64,000 nt of DNA. It comes from Acanthococcus lagerstroemiae. Its lineage: Eukaryota; Arthropoda; Insecta; Hemiptera; Eriococcidae. A program made the position numbers and the translations under genes. This document shows positions 45,700 to 59,000 of this stretch, in pieces. The notes below the pieces were generated by a model that saw nothing but the letters and a program-made list of their open reading frames with translations, was not told the origin of the DNA and made no database searches. Position 1 is the stretch's first letter, and every line of letters starts with the position of its first letter. The DNA lies in NCBI GenBank assembly GCA_031841125.1, contig CM063107.1, forward strand, positions 12,138,467-12,202,466, given 5' to 3'.

Positions 45700-46254
45700 T
45701 CAGTTTACAAGAAAAAAGCAACAAAAATAAATAAAATTCATGGACTTCAAACAGAGTTCCGGCAATAATCGTATAGCAACTAATGTAAGATGGCAGTAAA
45801 GTAAATTTGATGCCAGTGATAGAATTTCTGTTATAACAGTGATTTGAGCTTCGGCTTACAATTTCATTATTGTTTATTTTATTTTTTTTTTTTTCCAAAA
45901 AAAAAATTATCTTAACCGCTAAGCTCCGCTCAGAACACTTTGTATTATGATTGCCTACTTTTGATGCTGATAAGACTCGCCTACCTTCATTTTTTTGGCG
46001 CTCTGCGGACTCCTCTATGCAGTGTACATCCTCATGCTTCATTATTCTTTTCACGTTACTTGAAGGGAAAAGTGTGCAATCAGATTTCCTGATAATACAC
46101 ATTTTCCTGTATGTTGGTACTTGTCCCCATTCAACGATATTATCGGGTGTTTCGAATCCTTTGGGATGTACTTTTTCCAGATACTCTGCATCCATGACGA
46201 AATCCAAGTCCAGTTTCGACATAATATCAGCGGTGTTGTGAATAGTCTTTGCAA
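45700..46254 (-). CDS. Gene E: partial gene of unknown function, phase-1 exons
   Basis: A 270-bp exon at 46254-45985 has a strong acceptor (GGACATTTCTGGTTACAG) and donor GAAG|GTAGGC, phase 1 on both sides. It reads AKTIHNTADIMSKLDLDF, then KGFETPDNIVEWGQVPTYRK and KRIMKHEDVHCIEESAER, without stops. A possible last exon runs 45827-45700 (acceptor TTATAACAG, frame ILSLASNLLYCHLTLVAI..., stop TGA at 45702-45700). The first exon is well supported, the last less so. No start exon was found. It could instead be an upstream exon of gene B, since the phases fit across the satellite block. Family unknown. Confidence 0.45.
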
Positions 46255-46452
46255 CTGTAACCAGAAATGTCCTAATTTTTAAAAAATAACTTTTCTTTCA
46301 TTAGTTTTCTTAAGAGATGTATGATAAAGTCTTGTAGCAAGAACTAAAATTATACACAAGTCACTATCCAATATTTCTTGTACTCATATCGTGTAATACA
46401 CAAACAGAGGTGAGGGCACAAAATCCATTCTCCCTATAGTTTTTGTTATTGT

Positions 46453-49400
46453 ATGATGAAAACGGGAGTTAAATTTAACGCCATTTCGTGGCTTTTGAAT
46501 GTATTAGGGAGAAAAGGTATAACCCTTTTATGTGGGACATTTCACGAGCTTCAATTTTTTAAATCATCCTTCCTACCTAACACAATTCGAAAACCGGAAA
46601 CGAGAGGCCTTTCCGTACACCAGCAATTGCTGACTATCCATGGTGTTCCATCAAAATTTCATCAAATCCCGCCGAGTGCTCGTGGCTTGCAGACAATGGC
46701 TGAACAAGTTTTTACGAAAAATACAGGTCTCGAAACCTTAAGAAATTTAAATAATTCACTCGTTCATGGTACTAAATGTTTCACACAAGGTAACATATTA
46801 TAGAGTAACAATTAGTGGTGATGTTTAGTAAAAGATTTTTGTAATACCTATTACTTATAAAAATCCATTTTTAATTAAAATTTTGGCTTCCTTCAAATAT
46901 TGTAAGCTTACTTTTCGTTATAGCCGAATAATGCCGAAAATTGTTATTTTAAATGCCGAATTTCCAATGTTTATTGCCGAAAATTCCTAGCTCTGATCAT
47001 ATAACTTATTTTGCGTTCACAGCTGAAAGTTCTAAGATAGTAACCAGAATAATGTTCTGACAATACGAATTCCAGCTTGACTTTTTGTTTCCTCGTTTTA
47101 ATACAATTTGGTGTCTTCACTGACCAGGGCTATTCCTGAAGGAGAAAAATTTCGTCGTTTTAAGCATCACAACTACCCCCAGAAAAAGGTAAAACGGTAA
47201 TTTAGTAGGATCTTCGGATGGGAATTAAACTATATTTAATGGAATTCAAAGTATTGGAATATTGTTGATCAGTGATAATTAGAATTTAAATGTACCGAAA
47301 TAGCATAAAAAGAAACACAAAATGAAAAAGCGTAGACTACACATGACAGTTATTAATTGTTGAATAAGAATACAGTTATGATGTATAGTTTTCAGGCTGA
47401 ATGAGACTCTTGCTCTGACATCGACTCCAATTTCGACTCAGGCTAATTCCAGCCTTTTATATCTCGACTTCGATTCTCATTTCTGCTTCGTTACTTCAAC
47501 TCTTTGACTCCAACTTCAGCTTCTTGTTCACCTGAGACTTCGACTTCCAGTTTTGGTTTCAACTTTTGAGTATCAGACTCTTGTGTTGATTTTCAAACTC
47601 ATGACTTCCACTAATAGTTCTTCTCTAGTATGGACTCTCACTCACCCTCCTACTATCCTTTAATCTGCCTTTGACTAATTAATTGTAAGATTACAATCAC
47701 GACTTAGTCTATGGTATAAATTTTGATTTTCTTCCATTCTAATCTTCATGCTGACTCGAACCTGGCTTATTTTTACGCTGTCTGAAAGTAATTTTGACTA
47801 CCACATTCACTTTTCACATTGACTCTTACTCCAAATTCCACATCGAATTCTAATTTTAGTTCTGATTTCTTTTTGACTTTGACTTAATCTTATACTCGTA
47901 CTAACACTCTAATTTTCAACTCGACTTCGACCCTGACTCGACCAAAACTCTTCCTTTCACTTCCGTTTCAACTCTAATCTTCAGTCTAATTTTTTATAAC
48001 TTTTCTCATGCGTATTCATTTCTGACTTCTCTTTCAATTTGTTTCTGACTCTCAACTTTGATTTCCAATCTGATTTGGACGCTAAAATTCGACTTTAATC
48101 TTAACCGCCACTCCCCCTTCGACTTCAATTACCACTCAGATTGACTACAATTCTAACTTCAGCTCTGATGTCCAGCCTAATATATTTCGGTTTACACTAC
48201 CACTCAAATTTCGGAAAACTTTAGAGCTTAATTATAGCTAAGCGAATGAACTCTTTTTGACCAAATTGCTGATGAATCTTCAAAGAAAACCATCCGGCAG
48301 TTCGAGGCGGATGTCATCATGAAAAATCACAAATTCAATTTCATAATAAGAGATGTCCAAAATAAGACCACCCTATTTCCGTTGCCCTCTGTACAACACT
48401 GAACAATATGAATGACTAAATAACCACTAGTGAAACACTAATTCAAATTATGTACTTAATAAGAAATGGCCAAAATAAAACCACCTCACTTCCCGCTGTC
48501 GCTCTGTGCAACACTGAACAATATGAATGGCTAAAAAACCACTACTGATATAACAGTTTTCCAAAAGAACCACCCACTTCCCGCTGTTACCTACTATGGA
48601 ATTGTTGCAAAAAATTTAACAACTAGTGATAACTACAGTTCTGATGTTTAACAGACCAGTTTTGTGTGACGTCACACGAGTGAGTTATTGTTAGCAAAAG
48701 TACCCGTATTTTTTCGTGCGGATGTATTGACTTCTGTAAGAAAAACACACGGAGCAAAGATATTCATGTTACTACCTGAGAATAAGAAATTTGTTAAAAA
48801 GCAGAGGTAAATATTTTTAATCCAGAAGGTTCTTAGCTTTTGCTAATAAATTTCTGATTTCCAACAAATTTCTTATTCTCAGGTAGTAACATGATGATCT
48901 TTGCTCCGTGTGTTATTCTTATGGGAGTCAATATGTTCGCACGAAAAAAGACGGGTACTTCTTCTAACCGTAATCAAGAGTAGTAACACACTGTGGAACG
49001 TCATCACAAAACTGGTCGACCAAAGAACCACGATGTATCAGTCCTTCAAACAGAACCACCCCACTTTCTGCTGTCGCCTACACATACATGCCAAAGTATG
49101 AAATCGGAAAACTGTTCGCTTCAAAATGAAAACGAGTCACCCATGTTCAATTACCCCTCCGAAACATCCATAAAAGTGGTCACTTTTTGGTAACTTTTGA
49201 GCTTATTTGTGACTTAACTACGCAACATTTAAATTTTTTCTTTGCTATAAGCATTGTACACGTCACTTCCTGTTTAATGGTACAACTTTTAACGAAACTG
49301 ATTCAGCACTTGAAGCGTGTACTGGCGCCTCGAAACAGCAACTTTCATTTATATAATAAGAAGATGAGACCCAAGATGGCTCTCTTTTTTTTTTTTGTTA

Positions 49401-49673
49401 TGTTCCAGAAAAGGTACCTAATTCAATTAAAGTCAACCTTTTTTGATTTTTATATTTCTTTGTTATACATCAAAAATCTTCGGGGATTTTACGTTGTTAG
49501 CTCCTCATTACGGTCAAGTTCCTAATTTGATTCTATCCGTAAATCGATGTCTACTTGTCGAGGTTACTACTGTTAAATTTCCACGGGAAATGAAGGAGTC
49601 ACCAAATTTGACAACTTTTGGGAACAACTTCTTCCAACAGTTAGGTGACAAGATAAGGTACCATAAGTTGTGA
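46453..49673 (+). CDS. Gene D: two-exon gene model of unknown function
   Basis: Exon 46453-46789 (MMKTGVKFNAISWLLNVLGR ... LVHGTKCFTQ) ends at a donor CAAG|GTAACA in phase 1. Exon 49501-49673 begins after ACGTTGTTAG in phase 1 and reads PHYGQVPNLILSVNRCLLVE, then KESPNLTTFGNNFFQQLGDK, ending TGA. Joined, the frame stays open with ordinary amino-acid composition. The true start may lie further 5' or within the first exon. The first exon starts about 200 bp from gene E, in divergent orientation. The 2.7-kb intron holds degenerate repeats and a foldback. I do not recognise the protein. Confidence 0.4.
47390..48190. repeat. Degenerate GACTTCGACTC-type repeat
   Basis: Loose repeats of 12-24 bp such as CTCGACTTCGATTCTCATTT and CTGACTCTCAACTTTGATTT run through 800 bp. 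A similar style is seen at 19320-20600. It lies in the gene D intron, with no coding evidence. Confidence 0.5.
48345..48630. repeat. ~118-bp tandem repeat, about 2.5 units
   Basis: CCAAAATAAGACCACCCTAT with TCTGTACAACACTGAACAAT is repeated as CCAAAATAAAACCACCTCAC with TCTGTGCAACACTGAACAAT, then a shorter third copy with AACCACCCACTTCCCGCTGT. Another piece (AGAACCACCCCACTTTCTGC) lies beyond the foldback near 49056, so the foldback inserted into this array. Confidence 0.7.
48655..49018. mobile_element. Foldback element with ~150-bp arms
   Basis: The left arm ACCAGTTTTGTGTGACG... with AAAGTACCCGTATTTTTTCG and GTTACTACCTGAGAATAAGA is matched inverted by the right arm (ACCAGTTTTGTGATGACG, AAGTACCCGTCTTTTTTCG, GTTACTACCTGAGAATAAGA on the minus strand). 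The arms are about 150-160 bp around a spacer of about 55 bp. This would form a long hairpin in RNA or single-stranded DNA. Most likely a MITE or foldback transposon in the gene D intron. Confidence 0.75.
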
Positions 49674-49899
49674 GAAATATGGCGAGTTCTAAATTTTTGA
49701 CTGGTAGTATACCTAAATGATTTGGTTACATTCTGCCAAAGCAGAACTCGGTTGAACTGCTGACTGAAAACATCTATCTACTTGTGCGAGTGATGATATA
49801 AACAATGAATGAAAGTTGAAGGTAGTATCTTGTAATAAGTTTGTTATAAATAATTGAATTTTTATATTACATTCTGAATTCCACGGCAGCAGCTTCGCT

Positions 49900-50380
49900 A
49901 TAGCACGAAATTCTGTAATGAAATCACAATATTCAAATTTGAGTATTACTATTACAATTACAATTAGCCTTTATTATACATAAATAATTATAATCCATAT
50001 TATATTATATTTAATTAATTAGTTGGCCCTTTAGATTGAGCATATTCAAGCCGGCCATACGCCAATCTATGATACAATTTGTTTTTCAACATTCTTTCGA
50101 TATCCTCTCCCCACCTTGCTCTCTGCCTTCCCGTTCTTCTCTTCCCATATGTTATCCAGTATGATACTTTTGCTGCCCATCTTTCGGATTTCATTCTTAC
50201 CACATGTCCAGCCCAATCTCAGCCCAATCCCATTTCAATATTTCACTGATTTCAAAGAATCCAAATTTTCCTTGAGCTTCCTTTTTATTACCGTTAATTT
50301 TACTTTATCTCTTAATTTTATCTTCAATATCGATCTTTCCATCGCATTTTGAGTTGTCTCAATCCTGCCGCTCATCTTTT
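49900..50380 (-). pseudogene. RTE-type LINE 3' fragment
   Basis: On the minus strand ERSILKIKLRDKVKL, then a frameshifted KWDWA--HVVRMKSERWAAK and RRTGRQRARWGEDIERM reproduce the C-terminal LR-KV-...KW-WAGHV-R--D-RW and GRP--RW-DDI signature of RTE/related RTs. The 3' side runs out in TAATTGTAATAGTAATACT-type repeats (about 49940-50005), a usual RTE tail. Frameshifts make it dead. Confidence 0.65.
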
Positions 50381-50493
50381 TTGTAAGTGTCCGTGTTTGG
50401 CAGCTGTATAATAATGTTGCGGGAATACGCAGCTATTAAGGATTGTACTCTTTGCTCGGTTGCTGTATTTCCCCTTGAATATGTACTCCAATG

Positions 50494-51434
50494 CAGGCCC
50501 GTAGCCAGAGGGGTGCCAGGGGGTGCTGAGCTCCTCTTAGCGCTTGCCGGAGCCCCCCTCCGGCAAAATTTTGCGAATAAAATTAACGAATTTCTATATT
50601 TTTCTCGCTAGGTTTGTTCAAAACTTTTCTTTGTACTACATTTTAATGTTTATAAACTTGGCAACACTGATTTTGCTGTTCATTATTGTGACGTGTCGCA
50701 AGAAAAGGGCCCGAGTGTCCAGCCAGCAGTTTCAGACACACGAGCCTTTTTCTTGTGTCACTTTACAATTTACAAACACAGGGGTAGGCTCGCGATCCAG
50801 CTCACATTGAATATCGATGGCTAAATGACAGAATGGCTGTTTGAGAACTGATAACTTGATAAGTCCATAGAAATAGAATTTTTTTACTTCCAAATGTTCG
50901 AAAATTTGATCAAATACACGTGTTTTTTTCATGCGATATATTCAATTTTTTTCAGTCGGTTGTCGGAATGTTGAATCACCCGTTTTGATTATGAATTTTG
51001 AGACCAAATTCAATGTTCTTATTGTAACACTGTAAATTTGCCATTTCCCTCCAGAATTTTTGGTTTGTATCAGTGGCGTAGCCAGAATTTTTACAAAGGG
51101 GGCGGGGGCAATGTAAGATTTTAAAGAGAGATGGCGTCTAAAATTGAGGTATTTTTTAAAAACCGCCGATATTAGAGAACTATTTTATGAAAATGAAGGT
51201 AAAATGACTGCTGGAGCGAAAATTTTTCGGAAAAATGTGTTTTAAAGGCGAAAAATTGCTCATTTTTGCATATTTTACACTTTATTTCAGGTGCCTTGAG
51301 GGAATTCGCCCCCCCCCCCTGGCTACACCACTGCCTCGTAGAAATCTTCAAATTTTGTACCATGTGTATCCTTAACCCCCCCACCCCGGTGAATAGTCAG
51401 CACCCCCTGCCACAGATGGCTGGCTACGGGCCTG
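50494..51434. mobile_element. hAT-type non-autonomous element with perfect 8-bp target duplication
   Basis: Left end CAGGCCCGTAGCCAGAGGGG, right end (minus strand) CAGGCCCGTAGCCAGCCATC, both continuing to GGGGGTGCTGA. CTCCAATG flanks both sides exactly (50486-50493 and 51435-51442). The 941 bp contain no transposase. A second, shorter inverted pair, CAGTGGCGTAGCCAG at 51071 and its inverse ending at 51333, suggests another hAT-like element nested inside. Its flanks do not form a clean duplication. Confidence 0.85.
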
Positions 51435-51442
51435 CTCCAATG

Positions 51443-52686
51443 ACCAATATTTTCCCCACGACTCAATAATTAGTCACAATAGAAAAAGAACCAAAATACG
51501 GCAGTCAATGGTGGTATATTACAATGGAGGTTTGATTGGCATACTTTTCGTGTAATGAAGTTCATAAAATTTCTAACTAATTTTCCGTTGAAGATTTATT
51601 TGAAAATAATTAGTTTAAAAATGAGGCGTACATTAACCTCGTCCATTTAAAATATCGGGAGGCGCCGCTTAATTCTTCTTCTTCGGAGTAAAATTTGGCA
51701 TAAAATTTTATGTTAATTTGACGTTAGAATCAGCTGATCGAGTATGTGGTATAGTATAACTGGCTACAGGAACTGTGGTGCAATAGATAAATGGGTACGT
51801 GATAAAGATAATATTTGTCCTGGCCTCATGCCTCGAGGGTGTCACAATCCAGCTTTTCCCTCCCTCCCCTCTCTGGCGGTTGAATAGAATGTATTTTCGT
51901 GTACATATAATAATTTGAATATGGAATATACTCCGAAGAGGAATAATTAGGCCACGCCTCCCAGTACATTTCAAATGAACGGGGTCAATGTACTCCTCAT
52001 TTTTACACTACCAAAATTAACTTCTAATAGTTGAATAACCAACGATTTTTATTATTATTAAAATAACTACTGTAGTTATGATTATTATACTTCGGTCATT
52101 AATTTTATTTATTATAATGAAAATCATATTGTAGGTATTAAATTAAGGAATAATCCCGCAATTTTCTTTCCTAAGTATCTGATAATGAAAATATTATTTA
52201 TAAAAATTATAAATAAAATCTGTATTTTTGGTATTTTCTTAGCCGGCCATGAACCTTGAGCTCAGTTATACAGGGGAATGGTAATAGCTAGCCGTTGGTC
52301 CATGTTCTCATCAGAATCAAAAGTCTTACCTACCTATAAGTGCATCTCCTAAAATTAAATAGGCCAAATTTTTCATTTTCTAACATATTGTGTTTGAATT
52401 CGCAACCAGAGTCAACCATAATGTCTTGTCAAAGCAGCAACAGAATTTGAAAATTAATAAGAAGGTCAGTATTTACAAGTACATCGAACGTGTGTCAACC
52501 AAATATAGCTGAGTCAATTTTTTGTCGGCATGCGATTACAAAAATAATAATTCAACAAGATGCTTTTATAGTGATAAGTGAGTAACATACGACTAAACTT
52601 CACAAAGATTGTTTTTTTGTTTGTTTTTTTCCATTTTAAAAACGTTGGAGGTGCGGCGACGCTCTACTCTCGTATATACAATTTTG
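51443..52686. other. Unassigned A/T-rich region
   Basis: No exon or named element recognised. Minus frame 51708-51974 has no recognisable motif. Mixed ATTATT-rich sequence about 52030-52110. Confidence 0.3.
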
Positions 52687-52980
52687 TATAAATCGTCCTG
52701 TCTGTCTACTTTCTGCGCGCACGGTGCAAGTGTATAAGCAACGTCTTTTGTCTCCTGCATTCCTGTACTTTCTGTACGTCATATTTTCAAAACCACATTC
52801 TTCTGTGACTCACTCTTCCTTTCCTCCCTTGATCAGCCAGGCAGGATATCACTTTCATTACAGAATATGTTTTAGCACTCGCATTAAGACTTACTACTTT
52901 TGCTATTATCAATACACGCGCTTATTCTACAAACTCTCGGTTCTTTAATTTTAAATGCCCTCACTGCGGTCTGGATTAAA
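52687..52980 (-). repeat. Dispersed repeat family R-a, third copy
   Basis: Matches 6548-6835 over its full length in reverse orientation (GTCTTTTGTCTCCTGCATTC, GACTCACTCT, CTGCGGTCTGGATTAAA). It lies about 120 bp downstream of the gene A stop codon. Confidence 0.65.
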
Positions 52981-53099
52981 TACCAAAAACCCGCACACGC
53001 TATGCTAGAATGTGACGGCTTCATATTGCGGTCCAAATAGAGCAAATTATCCTCTTTATGGAGCCAGAAAAAGTACTATTCCAACATACTGACATTTCT

Positions 53100-56000
53100 T
53101 TAAGAACTACTCAAATACAAGTATGAGCTCTTGAGACAGTTTGTGATGAGATTCGATAACACTAAACCAGGAAAAATTATCAATTTTAGTCAAGTGGCTG
53201 CTAGCTGGTATTTTACAATGGGGGGTTGAACTCAAGACTTTTGATTAAAAATGCACTTGTAATAAAATTCTCTACTCCCACACATTTCATATTGAAACAG
53301 TACCTATTGATTTGAATACAATAAGCTGACCTGAAATCTTCTCTTCGAATTCGATGAATGTGAACCAGTGCAGGAACGCATGTATTTGGTCGCATTTTTT
53401 TGCCAAGTCACCTTCAAAATTCGGCGAAGTGGTGGCAGCTGAATAATCATTTTGAGTTTTAAGGAAATAAGTAAATTAAATTTTCAGCTTACAAAAGTAA
53501 TTCAAGCAAGACTTTTTGTTAGGTTATTCATAAAATCTGTGTAGGTACCTAGAAGTAGAACCATCTATATATTTGTTTGTCGGTTTACCTTGTTCATAAT
53601 ATAGCACTCCAACTCTGAAAGTAAGCGAAGCCCAAAAGGAATAGTAGGTAAGATAAGCTTTAATAAAAGCCTCCTGTTTACCAGTTAGTCTCTCAGCTGT
53701 TGAGATATAAAAATAAAAGTGTATTATCATTGAAAGATACGAATTATTTTGGAAATAATATCAGGAAAATTATTTTATTGGATACCTGAAGATGCGAAGA
53801 ATAAGTAATGATATTTATACTCCAGTAATTTATTGGGAAACTCTTCATTTTTCAGGAAAGGTGCATATACATCAGCCATTTTTTTAGCATATTCTAAAAA
53901 AAAAATTGTAAAAGAACAAAAGTATAGATACAGAACCATAAATATGATTTCACATTGAAGAAAAAAAAAAGAAGAATTGAAAGTTTTTTCTCACCATCAG
54001 CTGCTTTTCCATACTCTTCCGCAACGTTCATATTTTCTTGAACAGTATTGTAACGCAAATCGAAGGCGTTCAGTATAGACATCTGTTGTTCTATGGAAAT
54101 TTTAATTTATGATATAGGATTGATAAGCTGAAAATTATATTGTGTTCTGCTGTTTGAGTTCGTGGCGTCTCTTCCAATTTTTTTTATTTACAGCTCTTGT
54201 TGGGTGTTCCGTTCTATTTCACACTCATCTTTGCACTTACTGTGCCAAGGGTAAGACGGGGAAGCGGGCCCCTCCCTGCCCTCAGCCTTCTCTACCCACC
54301 CATTATTGGGTATGAGCCTCTCCCAGTTCCCTCACTTTATCCTTTCAGCTCCTTCTGTCCAGGGTATGTCTTCTCCACATGGGACCCAGCTCCTTGCGGA
54401 ATTCATCTCGCCAACGGGTCAGCGGTCTACCTATATTCCTTGTGTAGTCATACGGGGTCCACCCTTCCACCCTTTTTTCCCACCTTCTTACCCCCAATCT
54501 TGGAATGTGGCCCCCGTATCTCCATTTATTTTTCTTGATAAGAAGACCAAGATCTTCTAGGCGTGTTTTGGCCCTGATCTCTTTGGTTTCCACTTTATCT
54601 CTTAGCCTCACTACCAGCATGCTCCATTCCATTGCTCTTTGAGTAACCTGAAAGCGTGTATAATTTGTTTTTGTTAATGCCCAAGTTTGAGCCCCGTAAG
54701 TTAATACTGGCTGTACACAGCTGCGCCAGACCGCCGCTTTAGTCGTTATTGGCAAACGGCCTTTGAAAATCTGCCGCGTTTGCCAAAATTTCCTCCATCC
54801 ACTTTGAATTCGATTTGATATTTCTTTTTCTCTAGCACTATGGAAAGAAATTTTTTGGCCTAGGTAGTCAACCTCCTTCACCCACTCTATTATTTCGTTA
54901 TTAATTTGTACCTCTACTTCCTCGGCGTTCGAAAGTAGTTTTGTTTTTTGTGCATTTACGGATAATCCTGCTATCTCACACGCCTCTAGAAACTCCTCCG
55001 CATTCCTTAATAGTTCCGGCAAATTGTTTGAAAGCAATACAACATCATCCGGAAAGCGTAGGTTATTCAAAAGGTCGCCCTCAATTTTGACCCCTCTTCC
55101 CTCCCATTCCAACGTACGCATCGCTTCCTCAAGCACACAGTTGAATAAATTGGGAGACAGCGGATCTCCTTGCCGGACTCCCCTGTTAACAGCAAAGACT
55201 CTTCCTGTTTTATCAAGCTTAACATACTCCAACGCCTTTTCGTACATCTAACGAATAATTTTGATTACTTTTAAATTAACCCCCTGTGTTCTTAGAGCCT
55301 TCCATAAAAATTCGTGGTCAACCGTGTCGAATGCTTTTGTGAAATCGATGAAGAGTAAAAAAAGCTCAAAATTGTATTCATTTGCTTTTTCAATTAGTTG
55401 TTTCAAAATAAAAATTTGGTCGATCGTTGATCTATTTTTCCGAAAACCAACTTGCTCTCTCGGTTGTTGTTCGTCAAGCTGCTTATACACTCTTTCTTTC
55501 AAAATTTTAACGAAGAGTTTGCCAAGATTAGATGTTAGGCTTATAGGGCGATAATTTTTAATTTCATCCCGTTTCCCTTTCTTAAATAGTAGAATGATCT
55601 CCGCTATTTTCCACTGCGAGGGGATCTCTTCCGTTTCGACAATTTTGTTAAATAATTTTGTTAATGTGGGGGTCAATTCTGTCCCAAATATTTTAATCTG
55701 TTCGTTTCCGATTGCATCCGGTCCCGCTGCTTTCCCAATTTTACAACTGCCAATTGCGTGCCTCACTTCTGACTGCAATATGCAGGGGAATTCGCACTCC
55801 ATCTCAAATTCCGGCAACCTTACCTGTACATTTGACGAGCTATTTGTAATTCTCACTCGTTTCTCGTACTACAACTCTTCGTAGAATTGTGACGCTACTT
55901 CAACGATTTCCTCACGCCCGTACACTCTTTTCCCCCGCAGGTCGCGTACACTCGGAATTAACGCTTTATTTTGGTTGATTTCCCTAAATACTTTTCTTGT

Positions 56001-59000
56001 TGATCCGCTTGTTGATAAAATCTCCTCAATAATTTTGCTATCAAATTTCCTCACATCATTTCTAATTTCTATTTTTATTTTTTTCCTCAAACATACCAAG
56101 TCCAGCTTCTCCCTGAAAGACTTACTATCTTTCCTCTCTTGTTCCTCTCTTTTTTCAATTAAAAGTTTTGTTTCTGCTGATAGTTTGTCATCCGATTTTG
56201 TTTTAACATGTACTTTGCCAAATTCGTTTGTTGTATCCATAATTGCTATTGCAACCGAGTCGTATGCCCCCTGCAGGGTAAAGTGTGCCCACTCACGCTC
56301 AATCTTATCTAGTCGTTTTATAAGCGCTTCCCTTGCAGCCTGTAAAGCATATACCGGAATGAGTTTTTCCTTTGCAAACTTTTTTTTTACTATTTTTATA
56401 TCTTACCCTATTTGGAAGGCAAATAGTAGCTCTGCATAACCTATGATCCGAGCTAAAGCGGAAGCCCGGCAGAACTGTCACATCCTCTACTGCAGACATA
56501 TCATTTGTAATAAAATGATCTATTTCATTCTTATACTTTCCGCCGGGGGACTGCCACGTCCATTTCAATTTTTGTTTTTTTGAGAAAAAAGTATTAGCAA
56601 TCGAAAGGTTCTTTTTTGCACAGAAATCAACAAGTTTTGCCCCATTTAAATGTCTACGACCCATTCCAAACTCCCCCGTATTTTCCAAATGATTTTCTTT
56701 TTGTCCCACAATGGCATTCCAGTCCCCCATTAAGAAGTTATAATATTCCCTCTGCGAGTCCAGTATTAATTCGACATCAGCATAAAATTTGTCAGATTCC
56801 TCTTGCTCTGCACCGAGAGTAGGAGCATACACTGAAATCACCAAGGCTTTCCTATTTTTGCCCACACTTAATTTAAAAAAACATATCCTTTCTGATACCC
56901 CCTGGATAACTTCTACGTCCTTCATTATATGTGCCTTAATATAGAAGCCTACCCCTCTGTACCCTTTCGTTTGGCCGATATGATAGAAGACATACCCCGG
57001 CTTCTTGCGCAGCAATGATTCACCTGTTTTTCTTACTTCCGATAGTGCCACAATATCCCATTTTATTTTTTCTATTTTTTCTTCGAGTTCATAAATTCTT
57101 TCATTGCTCGCAAGGCCTCTGCAATTGAGATATACCAGATTTCATTTTAGTCCTTTTGGAGACTTTTTATTTTTAGCCCAGGAGTCATTATTATTTTTGA
57201 ACAATTCGCAGGATTGGAAGGATCGGAAGGATTTAGTGAATGAATTTTCCAAAAGATTATTTGCGTCTCTTCTAAACTCGCAGATAATGTCAGATACAGT
57301 TGTAAACATACAAGGAGAGATCCAAAATTAGTGGAACTGTCACCATTGTGACGCCTGTAATAAATCCTATGTTGTTCAACGAGATGGGGATGCGTACCTG
57401 GAACCTTTTTCTTTCAAATGAAATGTTTCCAAAACCACTATCTTATCCGGAAGCAGTTGCACATTCTTATAAGTTCTTATGTTGTTCAAATCAAGGGCGT
57501 AGATAGCTCCGTTGTGGGAGGGGGGGAGTCCAACATTTTTTCCCTCTGTCCAGCTTGGTCGTTCACACCTTCCCCCGTGATTTTTCTCACGTATCTTTTG
57601 AAAAAAAACACTATTTTTTTTAAAGAGTGTCCAGACCCCAAGGACCCCCATGTATGCCCTTGGTTACAATGACGAATTTTGAAGAACGCGCGAACATGAT
57701 ATTTTGAAAGATTGAAGATGTACTGAAGGGCAAGCGGTTCCAAGACATCATCGAAATAAATAAATAAAAAAAACACGACTCGAGCGTCACCTGATACCAT
57801 TTTTCTGCCCCCTCCCAGGGAGCCGTGAAGTCCATTATGGGGTGTTATGTACTATGTGTTATTCGGAAAAATGTTTATTTGAGAAAATTTCTATTTGGAA
57901 AAATCTCATTTGGGAAAATATTCGAGAGAAATTTTTATTTAAAAGCCCCAGGTCTAGCTAAATTAAATATTTACATTGTAACTAAATACTGCTTCCATCC
58001 TACCTTATTTCTCCCCCGAATATTTCATATGCACAATGTTGTTTAATTTTGATTGAAAATGGTCTAATCTTGTCGTTCTGGTGATGCTTCTGATTGAAAA
58101 TATTCGTCGTTTAGTGTTTTTTGTCAGTTAAAACTCGTTGAATTCTCTCAAATTTGATTTAAAAAATTCACTGTTTGGTGTTGAACATGATTGTTTTCTA
58201 TCTATAGTTCATTTTATATAAGTAGTAGTATAATATGTTCACTTCAGTCAAATTTGATCAGTTTTTTTCTTCTATCGTTACAGAGTAGTCCCAGGTACTT
58301 TGTTTATAGTTAATTTAATATACGAGTATTCACAAAAATGATCAAAAATATTATCTTTTTTGTTATTTTTTACTCGAAAATGGGTCCTGGCATATACTTT
58401 TTTGTCCAATTCTGTTATATGTTTTTCATCTAATTTTGTTCGTTTTTTGGTATAGTTGTTATCGATGGACTTCTTACTCATTCAATTACAGTGGTGGGGG
58501 TTTGTGTTTTTTCATTCTATGCATACTGGAATTTAGTTTAAAATGGTCTTTTATGATTTTAGATGCACGTTATATGTTTGAAATGCGCGTTTTATGGTTG
58601 AAATTTGCGATTTTTCATTTTAAGTATACTCAAATTTCATTTTATATACCCAATTTTGATTTAAATGCGTTTTTTATTGTCTCAAACGTGTGGGTTTTTT
58701 TTGTTTTTAACAAATGATTTCTGGGTTCTTTATCAATTAAAACTGATTAATTTTTCTCAAATTTGGTCAAAAATATTATTTTTTGATTGAAAATAGTTAT
58801 CTGGTCATTGTTGTTTTGTGTAAGGGTAGTAGATGATTATTTGACCTAATTTGATTTATAAATGAGCTTTTTTCCATGCTTGGGACAATTTTCTCTCATA
58901 TCTGTGCTCTTAAGAAGAAACTCTTTGCACTTTTTCTATAACATATAGGCTCTAGAAGGGGTCGAGATACACACCTAATTTTTCTTTTGAAAAGTGTCTG

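Noticed and set aside
55261..56439. Plus-strand frames of about 97, 96 and 154 codons opposite the LINE
   Set aside because: They are antisense shadows of the RTE reverse-transcriptase and linker coding strand.
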